Shown here: in pieces, positions 16,135-23,410 of the stretch | How positions within the stretch are numbered: the stretch's first letter is position 1 | Layout: every line of letters begins with the position of its first letter | Assembly: GCA_021792775.1 (NCBI GenBank) | Contig: JAJYTZ010000009.1 | Location: 1-33,406, forward strand | From: Microcaldota archaeon | GTDB taxonomy: Archaea > Micrarchaeota > Micrarchaeia > Micrarchaeales > Micrarchaeaceae | DNA: 33,406 bases | Reading direction: 5' to 3' | Made by a program: the position numbers and the translations under genes | The notes under the pieces: model-generated | Seen by the model: the letters and a program-made list of their open reading frames with translations, nothing else | Told to the model about the DNA's origin: nothing | Databases searched by the model: none

Positions 16135-16479
16135 TTGTCTTTCATCAACTTTGAGTTCAAGTACAAGGGCTCTAGACAGGTCTTTTCGCTTGAGATAAAC
16201 AACTCTACCCCAAAAGAAAAGATTGTGAAGCATCTCTTACAGATACGAAGCTATGCTGACAACGAGATATACCATGTCTTGGGAATAGACACCGCGATTA
16301 TAGACAAGGCACTTACTCCTTACTTATCCGAGGCAAAAGAGAAGCCTATAGATGCATTGCTGAGGGCCGTAAAAGACAAAAATGTCAAAGAGAAGATAGA
16401 GAAAGCGTGCAATGGCAAACCAGAGCTGAAGAAGATTGCTTCATCTTACGTTTCTCTCTCTTTCCTCAACAATGTGTGA
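16135..16479 (+). CDS. Hypothetical protein, 114 residues
   Basis: Not recognised. The product starts with two predicted beta strands (INFEFKYKGSRQVFSLEI) and continues as mainly helical, charged sequence with KEKIVKHLLQIRSYADNEIYHVLGI in the middle. No Cys/His metal site, signal peptide or membrane segment. The start is a TTG at 16135, 24 nt after the winged-helix gene; the GGTAGGGTAA stretch before it may act in ribosome binding. It overlaps the next gene by 8 nt (ATGTGTGA), so the two products are probably made together. Cotranscription with eL40 hints at a translation-linked or regulatory role, which is inference. Confidence 0.6.
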   Translation: MSFINFEFKYKGSRQVFSLEINNSTPKEKIVKHLLQIRSYADNEIYHVLGIDTAIIDKALTPYLSEAKEKPIDALLRAVKDKNVKEKIEKACNGKPELKKIASSYVSLSFLNNV

Positions 16480-16954
16480 TCTCATGGAAGAAAGACCAGA
16501 CCAATATGTGGATTTTATATCTGATGTTGAGGGCATTGTAGCGATAAAAAGGTTAAGAATAACAGATCAGACAAAAGCGGAGGAGATAGGGCTTATACTA
16601 TCAGGGGTAAGAAGGATAGCAGAGAAAGGAATCTGCATCGAGCTGGAAATTGATGCGGACGCGCTTGATTCTGCCGCAAAAAGGATCTCCGACTCTTTGC
16701 AAAGTGGAGAGATTGAAACTGTTGATTCCAAACTATTGGTTGATGCTGTACGAGGCCATGTTTCTGCGACTAAAGGAAAAGAGACTGAGAGGGAGGCGAT
16801 CCGATATCTTGTGTCCAGCATCTTTTTGAACTTGAAGATGCCAGCGTCAGTGACAGAGGCAGAGCTAGTCAAAGTTTATCCGGAGCTGAAGAAGATGGTA
16901 AAGATAAAGAGCAAGAAATCTGGCGGCAAAAAGAGGAAGAGGGAGGAGGAATAG
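16472..16954 (+). CDS. Hypothetical protein with basic tail, 160 residues
   Basis: Not recognised. The ATG at 16472 overlaps the upstream stop, suggesting coupled translation. The protein alternates strands and helices (VDFISDVEGIVAIKRLRI, then AEEIGLILSGVRRIAEKGICIELEIDADAL), with a helical middle. It ends in a Lys/Arg-rich tail with SKKSGGKKRKREEE that could bind nucleic acid. No signal or membrane segment. It is the last gene of the eL40 operon; an 8-bp hairpin covers its stop codon and that of the convergent HMG-CoA synthase. An ATG at 16484 is an alternative start. Confidence 0.6.
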   Translation: MCDLMEERPDQYVDFISDVEGIVAIKRLRITDQTKAEEIGLILSGVRRIAEKGICIELEIDADALDSAAKRISDSLQSGEIETVDSKLLVDAVRGHVSATKGKETEREAIRYLVSSIFLNLKMPASVTEAELVKVYPELKKMVKIKSKKSGGKKRKREEE

Positions 16955-16970
16955 GAGGATGGCCTATTCC
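16948..16970. terminator. Bidirectional hairpin at the convergent gene ends
   Basis: GGAATAGG (16948-16955) and CCTATTCC (16963-16970) form a perfect 8-bp stem with a 7-nt loop. It spans both the TAG at 16952-16954 and the HMG-CoA synthase stop at 16964-16966. There is no long T-run, so its role as a terminator or as 3'-end protection is inferred from position. Confidence 0.5.
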
Positions 16971-18514
16971 TGTTCCAGATAGAACGCCTCGCACGTCCCG
17001 TCTTCGTGGTATCTCCTCACATGGAAGCCCGAAGGCACCTTTCCCCTCAGGAACCTCTTGTCTTCCTCGAAGAGATTGTCGCCTTTTGGCATTACCCTCC
17101 TCGCTTCACCCCTCAATAAGACCTCGTGTATCTCTTTGTATTGCTCCGCGGTTAAACTTACTACCTCTTCTCCGGTGCCTATGTTGAGATTCATATATCT
17201 TCCCTTCTCTGACTCCTTTGCTACAACATTCAAAGGCACTACCCTAGATATTGCGCCGCTCCCGTAGAACACAACCAGTCCCTTCTTTACCTTATCCACA
17301 TTCGCATTGGTTAGCGTGCTCGCGAGCCCGACTATGGCTGCGCTCGAATAAGAGTTGCCGGTAAGGGATGGTATCATGAGGGATTCCGCTATGTGCAGTT
17401 TCTTTGCAAACTCTTTTGCCTCTGGTTGCCCTCTCAACCCTTTCAGCCAGTTCATGTAGTCCTTCAAAAGCTGGTTTGACTCGATTGCCGGGACGAGTTC
17501 AGACTCTGGTCTGTTTCGCAACCCTTCGATTATCTCTGATACTGTTGCGGTGAACCTTGCGCCGTTGGTAGGGCATCTTCCGACCTCTTCCCTGGATGTT
17601 ATCATATTCTTAAGAGATTCGTTGCCGTCTAGCCTTAGAGAGTGGGCAAAGAGCGCGGAGTTGTAGTATATCGCCTGTTTCGGAAATGGCACATGCGTTA
17701 CCATGAAATCGGTGTCATTTAGTACGGTGTGACCGTTTTTGGTTGTGTACGAGTCCTCTACTGCCTCAAACGCATGCGCCGCAAGGTATATGTACATTAT
17801 TTCAGAGAATTTCCCGTAGACTAATGGCCGGTGATCTCCGAACTTCGTAAAGTCTGAAACTGGAAGGTTGGACGAGCCGGTCTTTGCATCATCGTTAAGA
17901 CTAAGCAGCTTAGGAGATTGCGTAACCCACATTATGGTAGCAGCTGATCCCTGTGTCGCCTCGGCATTCGGAGCCCTGTCATTATCGTAGACTGATGTGT
18001 CAGCGGATATGACTATCGCTGAACTGCCGTTGTTGGCACGTACGTGATCCAATGCGCTTCCTAGGGAAAGGCCTGCGCCGGCACATGCAAATGTGACCTG
18101 CATGACATCGCACTGCCTGAATATGTCTATATATCTTTTATTGGCTGTGTCGTCATCCAGAAGTTTGTTGTAGACCATGCGCAGCGCGCTCATCGCATCG
18201 GGCCTGCTCTGGTCGGCGTTGCTCTCTGTGGCATAGAATATCCTTTGCGGAGGATTTGTCATGAACTTTTGGTTGAGCTCGTTATCGGCCTTCAATCTCC
18301 TTACGAAGTTGTATAACGCCTGTGCCGCCATTGTGCTGTTGTTCTGGGAGTAGGTAGGCCACTTCATGCTGTTCACTCCGAGTCCTTTCCTTATCTTTTC
18401 TGGATCTTGTCCCACTGCCTTAGCAAGCTCGTCTGTAGAAACGGTTGTATGCGGCGCTTCCACGCCGAGATAGCTTATCCCAACAAGGTTTTCTTTATTC
18501 TTTTCCTTTTCCAT
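16964..18514 (-). CDS. mvaS: Hydroxymethylglutaryl-CoA synthase
   Basis: Condenses acetyl-CoA with acetoacetyl-CoA to HMG-CoA, the first committed step of the mevalonate route to archaeal isoprenoid lipids. The catalytic triad is visible: Glu97 in YATESNADQS, the acylated Cys144 in FACAGAGLSLGSAL, and His274 in THVPFPKQ. These are thiolase-fold motifs of HMG-CoA synthase. At 516 residues it is much longer than the roughly 350-residue common archaeal enzyme and nearer the bacterial/eukaryotic type, with extra sequence around residues 300-400. The ATG at 18514 is preceded by a TATA element (TTTAAA near 18544) and a 14-bp palindrome between the two, suggesting a regulated promoter. Confidence 0.88.
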   Translation of the reverse strand: MEKEKNKENLVGISYLGVEAPHTTVSTDELAKAVGQDPEKIRKGLGVNSMKWPTYSQNNSTMAAQALYNFVRRLKADNELNQKFMTNPPQRIFYATESNADQSRPDAMSALRMVYNKLLDDDTANKRYIDIFRQCDVMQVTFACAGAGLSLGSALDHVRANNGSSAIVISADTSVYDNDRAPNAEATQGSAATIMWVTQSPKLLSLNDDAKTGSSNLPVSDFTKFGDHRPLVYGKFSEIMYIYLAAHAFEAVEDSYTTKNGHTVLNDTDFMVTHVPFPKQAIYYNSALFAHSLRLDGNESLKNMITSREEVGRCPTNGARFTATVSEIIEGLRNRPESELVPAIESNQLLKDYMNWLKGLRGQPEAKEFAKKLHIAESLMIPSLTGNSYSSAAIVGLASTLTNANVDKVKKGLVVFYGSGAISRVVPLNVVAKESEKGRYMNLNIGTGEEVVSLTAEQYKEIHEVLLRGEARRVMPKGDNLFEEDKRFLRGKVPSGFHVRRYHEDGTCEAFYLEQE

Positions 18515-18516
18515 AG

Positions 18517-18530
18517 AATCGATATCGATT
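18517..18530. promoter_or_regulatory. Palindromic operator candidate at the mvaS start
   Basis: AATCGATATCGATT is a perfect 14-bp palindrome placed 3 nt upstream of the mvaS start codon, between it and the TATA element (about 18541-18548). In archaea a repressor bound here would block the transcription start. The position makes a regulatory site plausible; no cognate protein is known. Confidence 0.5.
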
Positions 18531-18559
18531 GATATAGAGCATTTAAAAGCGACGATGCA

Positions 18560-18581
18560 GCATTCGTCGAAAGACGAATGC
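18560..18581. other. Perfect 9-bp hairpin with GAAA tetraloop
   Basis: GCATTCGTC (18560-18568), loop GAAA, then GACGAATGC (18573-18581). It lies just upstream of the mvaS promoter and, read on the plus strand, is followed by CACCTTTTCTTT. Read on plus, the GAAA (GNRA) loop and T-rich tail suit an RNA hairpin such as a terminator, although no plus-strand gene precedes it nearby. As DNA it may instead be a binding site. Confidence 0.5.
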
Positions 18582-18653
18582 CACCTTTTCTTTAAATATC
18601 AGGTATTTGTGCCGATAAAGACATAGGAAATGCCGGTCGGAATTTTTATTATG

Positions 18654-18782
18654 TTAGCCTATTGCTACCTTAATAGAACATTCTTCTGTTGGTTTACCTG
18701 TCAATGTACCAGTTATGCTAAGCGTAAACACTTTTCCAGATACAATTACCGGAGTTCGGATGCCATCGAGGATGGTATTTTG
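18654..18782 (-). pseudogene. Possible C-terminal remnant of a secreted beta-rich protein
   Basis: On the minus strand an open frame of 42 codons without a start ends at 18654. Its product has alternating polar/hydrophobic strands (VIVSGKVFTLSITGTLTG) and a single Cys, as in the extracellular domains of archaeal pilin-like proteins. It lies directly downstream of a pilin-like gene on the same strand. A stop separates it from any upstream frame, so it may be the tail of a decayed paralogue. Evidence is compositional only. The rest of 18582-18820 holds nothing else I can support. Confidence 0.3.
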
Positions 18783-18820
18783 TTACTGAAGAGTAGCAGA
18801 TTATCTGACATTATGGCCAA

Positions 18821-20299
18821 CTACGGGATTTGAGCCGTATATGTTGCATTGCCTGTGACCTCCACATCCCATGGATTTAAGGTAGAGCTGGTGCCATCTG
18901 GGCATACTCCACTGCAAATCCAACCCTTGAATCCACAGCTTGGTTGGGGTTGGGTTACAGAGAGCGTTGCTGTAGATCCATAAGGGTAAGCTCTGCCCCC
19001 GGAGACTATACCCTTAAAAGGACATGTACCTGTATAAACGAAGGTCGCTATAATCTCATAGTCGAAAGTAGCAGTATATGTGGCATTGCCTGTGACTGTG
19101 ACATCCCATGGGTTGGAAGTGGAGGTGGTACCGTCTGGACAGATTCCTGTACAAGACCATTTCGTGAATCCGGCTGGTCCGTTTGTTGCGGTTAGTGTTG
19201 CTGGAGATCCTGCGGAGTAAGTTCCACCTCCTGAAACTGTTCCTTGCCCTGAAGGCGAAGCTACTACAGTAAGCGTGTAGGTTGAGATTGTTGAAGTAGA
19301 CGTTGTGGTGGTTGTAGTGGTGGTAGTTGAGGTGGAAGATGAAGAGACAAGGGTTGTTGATGATGAAGAGACAAGGGTTGTTGATGATGAAGAGACAAGG
19401 GTCGTGGACGATGAGCCGAATGTCGTAGTGGTTGTTGTTGGAGCCGGTGCGAACGTGAATGTCAAGTTCTTTGAGACTGATGCATATGCTCCTGTGACTT
19501 TCACTGTGCCTGTGCTTCCGCCAAAGAGGTTACTGTAAGCGTATCCTGATGATGATGTGAGCGCAGATTGCGGGGACATAATGAAATTAGGGTTGTTTAC
19601 CGTGAAATTCACAACACCTCCGCTGACAGGATACCCTAGAAGTGTCACATATGCTGTTATCTTTACCTTATGGCCTTGTATGGGCGACGTCGTGTTAGCG
19701 AATAGGTTCAGATTCACGTTTGGCGATACATAAGTCGTCGCGTGTGCCTGCATATTCCCCGCGTATACCTCTTTCGGTGCGGATGCGCATGAGCTATTGA
19801 CTGCAAGTCCGCAGTTCTTCGCGGTGATGTAAATCGGTGACGATACATATTCTCCCAGCCTCGCTTTCTGAGGTATCTTGAACTCGCATATCGATGATGC
19901 GCCAGGAGGCAGATACGCCGGCGAGCATGAACCTGTGTAATTCACCCCGTTGTATGTTATCGTCAGATTCGGACTTTCCATCGGCTGCGGCAGCCTGTTC
20001 GTTATTGCCATCGCGATTGTTATGTTGTTGGTTGTTGTATTAGTGCCAAAGACTACGGCGTTGCAGTCAAATCCCAGAGATATCGTGCATCGTGAAGGCG
20101 CAATCGACTGCGGAAGACTCACATAGATAAGGACAAATGCAAGTACTGCCGCCATTATAAGCAGAGCCCATCCATATACCGATAGGTATTCTACTGATGC
20201 CTGTGCCTTCCCTTTTGATCTGATTAATTTGGATGCCGCCTTCCGCCCCCTTTTCTCAGCAACTTTGGCCTTTGACAATATGTCCACCTTACTACTCAT
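18821..20299 (-). CDS. Pilin-like surface protein: class III signal peptide, Ser/Thr stalk, two InlB-type repeats
   Basis: A 492-residue exported protein. Residues 29-60 hold a class III (archaeal prepilin) signal: KGKA|QASVEYLSVYGW followed by a hydrophobic helix, with likely prepilin-peptidase cleavage before Gln33. Beta-rich domains with many Asn-x-Ser/Thr sites follow. Then comes a Thr/Ser linker with three VSSSSTTL repeats, probably O-glycosylated. Two C-terminal units of about 60 residues resemble divergent InlB B-repeats. Each has WxCxGxCPDG and NPWDVxVTGNATYTA, with Cys pairs that could form disulfides. The ATG at 20299 lies about 26 nt after an AT-rich box; an in-frame TTG at 20314 would overlap it. 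It is probably a surface adhesin or filament component. Confidence 0.75.
   Translation of the reverse strand: MSSKVDILSKAKVAEKRGRKAASKLIRSKGKAQASVEYLSVYGWALLIMAAVLAFVLIYVSLPQSIAPSRCTISLGFDCNAVVFGTNTTTNNITIAMAITNRLPQPMESPNLTITYNGVNYTGSCSPAYLPPGASSICEFKIPQKARLGEYVSSPIYITAKNCGLAVNSSCASAPKEVYAGNMQAHATTYVSPNVNLNLFANTTSPIQGHKVKITAYVTLLGYPVSGGVVNFTVNNPNFIMSPQSALTSSSGYAYSNLFGGSTGTVKVTGAYASVSKNLTFTFAPAPTTTTTTFGSSSTTLVSSSSTTLVSSSSTTLVSSSSTSTTTTTTTTTSTSTISTYTLTVVASPSGQGTVSGGGTYSAGSPATLTATNGPAGFTKWSCTGICPDGTTSTSNPWDVTVTGNATYTATFDYEIIATFVYTGTCPFKGIVSGGRAYPYGSTATLSVTQPQPSCGFKGWICSGVCPDGTSSTLNPWDVEVTGNATYTAQIP
19338..19409. repeat. Three 24-bp tandem repeats in the stalk of the pilin-like gene
   Basis: Units at 19338-19361 and 19362-19385 are identical; the third (19386-19409) differs at a few bases. 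Each begins GATGAAGAGACAAGGG on the plus strand and encodes an 8-residue Ser/Thr-rich unit on the minus strand. The in-frame length allows change in stalk length by slippage without frameshift. Confidence 0.85.
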
Positions 20300-20334
20300 T
20301 ACCTTGATGGACAAAATTTAATAACCTTTGTACG

Positions 20335-20451
20335 TGGCGGGGGCGGGACTCGAACCCGCGGCCTCTAGATTTCTCGTCATAGCATATCTGCTCATCACTC
20401 ATAATGCTTTGCATATGAGTCTAGCGCTCTAACCAGCTGAGCTACCTCGCC
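20335..20451 (-). tRNA. tRNA-Met (anticodon CAT) with a 43-nt intron
   Basis: The minus strand gives acceptor GGCGAGG with CCCCGCC (one A-C mismatch at pair 5-68), D-arm GCTC...GAGC, anticodon stem CTAGA/TCTAG, T-arm GCGGG-TTCGAGT-CCCGC and discriminator A73; CCA is not encoded. The loop is CTCATA + A38 with anticodon CAT. The intron (20371-20413) follows position 37. Three-base bulges (TAT at the 5' cut, AAA at the 3' cut) and a CTC/GAG helix fit an archaeal bulge-helix-bulge. Elongator Met is most likely; an Ile tRNA read through modified C34 cannot be ruled out. Confidence 0.85.
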
Positions 20452-20460
20452 ATTTTAGGT

Positions 20461-20490
20461 GAGTATGGTAATACTCATTTTTATATATTG
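20461..20490 (-). promoter_or_regulatory. Promoter and leader hairpin of the tRNA-Met gene
   Basis: An AT-rich TATA element (TTTTTATATATTG on the plus strand, 20478-20490) precedes the tRNA on the minus strand. Between it and the tRNA, GAGTAT-GGTA-ATACTC (20461-20476) is a perfect 6-bp inverted repeat that would lie at the transcript 5' end or bind a protein. Confidence 0.5.
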
Positions 20491-20612
20491 TGCGTCTTCT
20501 TGCTTTTTTCTTCATTCTAGGTAATTGTTGGAAAGTTCCGTAATTGCATGTTCTACAAATCCTTTATATATCTGGAAAGCAGAATTAAGATTGGTGGGAA
20601 AAGGAGATTGGG

Positions 20613-20891
20613 ATGGAGAGAATAGAAATAGTGTCGGGTGAGAAAAGGCGCAGAAGCAGCCTAGCTAGAGCAAGGGCAGAGGAACTGTTGAAGGAAAGCA
20701 ACTTCAGCGAGCTCTTTGAAAATGGGAGTACGCTAGAGGTAGATGAGACCGCATCCGCAGCATTGAAGGCAGTACTTGCAGAGAAAGCGGCGGAGTACGC
20801 CTGCGAAGCTGTGAGATTCACCAAAAAGAAGGGGCTGAAGAAGGTTGGAGCCGCGGCAGTGCTGATATCTACACAGAAAGGAAGATGGTAA
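20613..20891 (+). CDS. Histone-fold-like small protein
   Basis: A 92-residue basic protein. Residues about 40-85 (LEVDETASAALKAVLAEKAAEYACEAVRFTKKKGLKKV) match the archaeal histone pattern of a strand-loop then a long amphipathic helix with AL..VLxE.AE..A.EAV.xAKxxGxKxV. The usual final (K/A)-x-DIxLA helix is replaced by GAAAVLIST. The N-terminal 40 residues carry a basic patch (KRRRSSLARARAEELL), which would be the first helix plus an extension. If correct it packages or bends DNA. The ATG at 20613 follows GGAG/GGG-rich leader sequence, with a TATA box at about 20563-20571. A terminator hairpin follows. The assignment is by helix pattern and is moderately uncertain. Confidence 0.5.
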   Translation: MERIEIVSGEKRRRSSLARARAEELLKESNFSELFENGSTLEVDETASAALKAVLAEKAAEYACEAVRFTKKKGLKKVGAAAVLISTQKGRW

Positions 20892-20911
20892 GACTGAAGA
20901 GAAGCGAGGAA

Positions 20912-20936
20912 GAGGCGCAATACTGCGCCTCCTGCC
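20912..20936. terminator. Terminator hairpin between convergent histone-like and GGDEF genes
   Basis: GAGGCGCA-ATAC-TGCGCCTC (20912-20931) is a perfect 8-bp GC-rich stem with a 4-nt loop in the 45-nt gap between two convergent genes; pyrimidine-rich sequence follows on the plus strand. Confidence 0.7.
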
Positions 20937-21518
20937 TTATTGCCTTTTCTTTTTCTGTTTGTACATATTTTTGTCTGCTGCGCTGAGCAGCCTTTTCGCC
21001 AGCTCTCTTATACTTCCTTTCTCTTTTGAAGTTAATGTTGAGATGCCTACAGAAGCTTGCACTATGCCCTGAGATGTTTTTGATATCTTTGCTGTATCGG
21101 AGATATGGTCTGTAAACCTCTTTAAGAACCCCTGTGCCCCATTTCTTCCTGTATCTGGCATCACAACCACAAACTCGTCTCCGCCGTACCTGAACGCTAT
21201 GTCGTATGCTCTCTTTGTCTTCCTTATCGCTTTTGCAATCGCCTTTATTGCCCTGTCTCCTTCCCTGTGTCCATACCTGTCGTTTATCTCCTTTATTCTA
21301 TCTCCGTCTATAAAGGCTACGCTTATGGATTTTCCCTTTTCCCTGGAGAACCTGTCAAGCTCTGCGTACAGCCTCCCTTCCCCGGCATGTCTTGTGTAGA
21401 TTGAGGTTAGCCTGTCGTACTCCATTGCCTTCAGCTTCGCCCTTAACTCCTTGTTCTCCCTCTTTAGGCGCTCGATCTTATCCTTAATTCGATCATCCTG
21501 CTTTTTCACCATATTCAT
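20937..21518 (-). CDS. GGDEF-domain diguanylate cyclase
   Basis: A 193-residue protein with an N-terminal coiled coil (residues 5-33, heavily charged) and one GGDEF domain. Motifs expected for active cyclases are intact: AFIDGDRIKEINDRYGHREGD (metal Asp71, Asn79), and YGGDEF (112-116). An inhibitory-site RxxD (Arg103-Ala-Tyr-Asp106) lies five residues before GGDEF. The family makes cyclic di-GMP from two GTP. GGDEF proteins are common in bacteria but rare in archaea. No EAL, HD-GYP or PilZ gene is in the window. The ATG at 21518 is divergent from the Lon-like protease gene; their promoters share about 45 nt. The short coiled coil probably drives dimerisation. Confidence 0.88.
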   Translation of the reverse strand: MNMVKKQDDRIKDKIERLKRENKELRAKLKAMEYDRLTSIYTRHAGEGRLYAELDRFSREKGKSISVAFIDGDRIKEINDRYGHREGDRAIKAIAKAIRKTKRAYDIAFRYGGDEFVVVMPDTGRNGAQGFLKRFTDHISDTAKISKTSQGIVQASVGISTLTSKEKGSIRELAKRLLSAADKNMYKQKKKRQ

Positions 21519-21562
21519 CTTTTTTATGGAGGTTTTAAAAGGATTTGTCTCTAAATAGTATT

Positions 21563-23368
21563 ATGAGACTTTATCTTTTATTCGCTGTGCTCTCTTTTGC
21601 CGTGTTTTCATTAGGTTCTGCATCTTACGTTGGGAATGCCTCGATATTCGCTCCCGCGGTGCTGCTGAGCAACAACACCGGCACACTTACAACAATAAAC
21701 CTCACCGTCACTACCGGCACTGGATTAGTCAGCATAAACGGGCCGCAGCACGTCGGAAACAGCACTCTGCAATCTGCTAAGGAAGCTGCGGCATACGCCT
21801 CGTCGTACCTGCACCTCAACGAATCCCACTACAACTTCAATTACTTGGTAAAAGACAACTCATCAAGCGTATCTGGACCGAGCGCAGGTGCTGCCATGAC
21901 AATACTTGCGGTATCGGCACTCTCCGGAAAACCGCTTCTCCATAACTTTACCATGACAGGCACTATAGAGCCGAATGGAAATATAGGGCAGATAGGCGGA
22001 ATCTACGACAAAGCCGGAGCTGCATTCAACAAAGGGCTAAGCTTTGTTCTGGTGCCCAGAGTATCAAACAGTTCTACTGAAGATATCATATACCTGATAA
22101 CACAAGATAACTTTGGCCTGCCTCTTGTGCAGGTATCGAATATATCGCAGGCTTCCGAATTCGCCTTTGGTAAGAAGGGCGCTCTCGGATACGAGACAAA
22201 GTATAATTTCTCTTTAAACTACAGTCTAGATAAGATACCGAACGCAACGCTTGTGTGCACCGGACCGTGTTCGGTTCCTTTCTTCAAAAGGATCCAGAAT
22301 CTGACGCTTAACCTCAGCAACCATGCAATCTCCAATTTATCCTCACAGACAGGATTCAGCACGGTCGCGCATCAGCTTTCTGGACTCAATAGCGAAGGTG
22401 CGTTGCTTGGAAGGAAGGGCTATCTTTATGAGGCGGCAGACAGAGAGTTCCTTGATTATATAGAAGCGTATACCTTCCTGGCGCATTCCACTAACATAAA
22501 CAAGACATTCGGCGCCCTTAACGTGACCGGCAGCTACTGTTCCGGCCTTATCTCTCCGCAGCTAACCAACCAAAATTATCCTTACATCATCGGAGGGGAA
22601 CTAAGACAGAGCTGGGCTAACCTTACTTTGAATGGCACTATCCCATCGAACCTCTCGCAGATAGATACAGACACGCTGCTCAGGATGTCTAGCAACATAG
22701 GCGAATCATATGCATGGTGCAAAGGTTCGTCGTTAATGTACGCCGCAGCCGCCGGCATCGGAGGCTTGCCTGTAGTTTACTCCAGTGCGGTATCCAACCT
22801 CGCCGCTTCAAGGATAAATAGGGCATTGCCATACCCTGGTCTCTATCTCAGCTCTGCAAAGCAGCTGTACGGGAATGGCAAGTACGGTGCTGCGATATAC
22901 GCTGCCGACTATGCTTATGCGGATGGAAAGGCGGCAAAAGAGGCAAATGCGACCGCGTCCACACTCCGATCTATGGCGATATCCATTGCTGATAACTCGA
23001 CATACGGCATATGGGGCACACAGTTCTCCGACGAAGCGCTGTTTTATGTGAACGAGTCGAGTCTTGCGCACAACTTTAACATATCTTATTCCTACGCGTT
23101 CTCTGCTTATCAGACAGCCATCCTCGCAAACCAGCTTAGCAATGACACGCGCAGCATAGGCGCTGGCCTGAACCTTACAACGAGCAGCACCACCATACCG
23201 CAAAATGTGACAACACTGCCAGGGAGCTCGTATGGAACAATCCTTGCGATAGCATCAGCAGCGATACTTCTCTCTATATTAAGTCTTATCATCTCGCTCG
23301 GCACGCTGCTTCGCGGCAGAGGCGCACCCAAACCGAAAGGGATAAATAGGGTAAGGAGGAAAAGGTAG
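21563..23368 (+). CDS. Secreted, membrane-anchored Lon-like (S16) protease
   Basis: A 601-residue protein with a signal peptide (MRLYLLFAVLSFAVFSLGSA), an S16-type domain, a long extracellular region with many Asn-x-Ser/Thr sites, and a C-terminal membrane helix near 560-585 followed by a basic tail (RGRGAPKPKG). The catalytic Ser107 is in SGPSAGAAMT and Lys150 is in the GNIGQIGGIYDKAGAA stretch, the Ser-Lys dyad of Lon proteases. There is no AAA domain, so it would act without ATP outside the cell or in the cell envelope. The ATG at 21563 lies about 26 nt after a TATA-like GTTTTAAAAGG; an in-frame TTG at 21545 would precede the likely transcription start. Substrates are unknown. Confidence 0.8.
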   Translation: MRLYLLFAVLSFAVFSLGSASYVGNASIFAPAVLLSNNTGTLTTINLTVTTGTGLVSINGPQHVGNSTLQSAKEAAAYASSYLHLNESHYNFNYLVKDNSSSVSGPSAGAAMTILAVSALSGKPLLHNFTMTGTIEPNGNIGQIGGIYDKAGAAFNKGLSFVLVPRVSNSSTEDIIYLITQDNFGLPLVQVSNISQASEFAFGKKGALGYETKYNFSLNYSLDKIPNATLVCTGPCSVPFFKRIQNLTLNLSNHAISNLSSQTGFSTVAHQLSGLNSEGALLGRKGYLYEAADREFLDYIEAYTFLAHSTNINKTFGALNVTGSYCSGLISPQLTNQNYPYIIGGELRQSWANLTLNGTIPSNLSQIDTDTLLRMSSNIGESYAWCKGSSLMYAAAAGIGGLPVVYSSAVSNLAASRINRALPYPGLYLSSAKQLYGNGKYGAAIYAADYAYADGKAAKEANATASTLRSMAISIADNSTYGIWGTQFSDEALFYVNESSLAHNFNISYSYAFSAYQTAILANQLSNDTRSIGAGLNLTTSSTTIPQNVTTLPGSSYGTILAIASAAILLSILSLIISLGTLLRGRGAPKPKGINRVRRKR

Positions 23369-23410
23369 ATACTTATTGGTGATCATATAGACGATATTTT
23401 ACCGGGGAAG

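Noticed and set aside
18630-18833. 67-codon open frame on the plus strand between mvaS and the pilin-like gene
   Set aside because: No promoter or ribosome site of note, no recognisable composition, and it overlaps the pilin gene end on the other strand.
19338-19409. CRISPR-like repeat array
   Set aside because: The units are directly adjacent without spacers and encode in-frame Ser/Thr repeats of the pilin-like protein.
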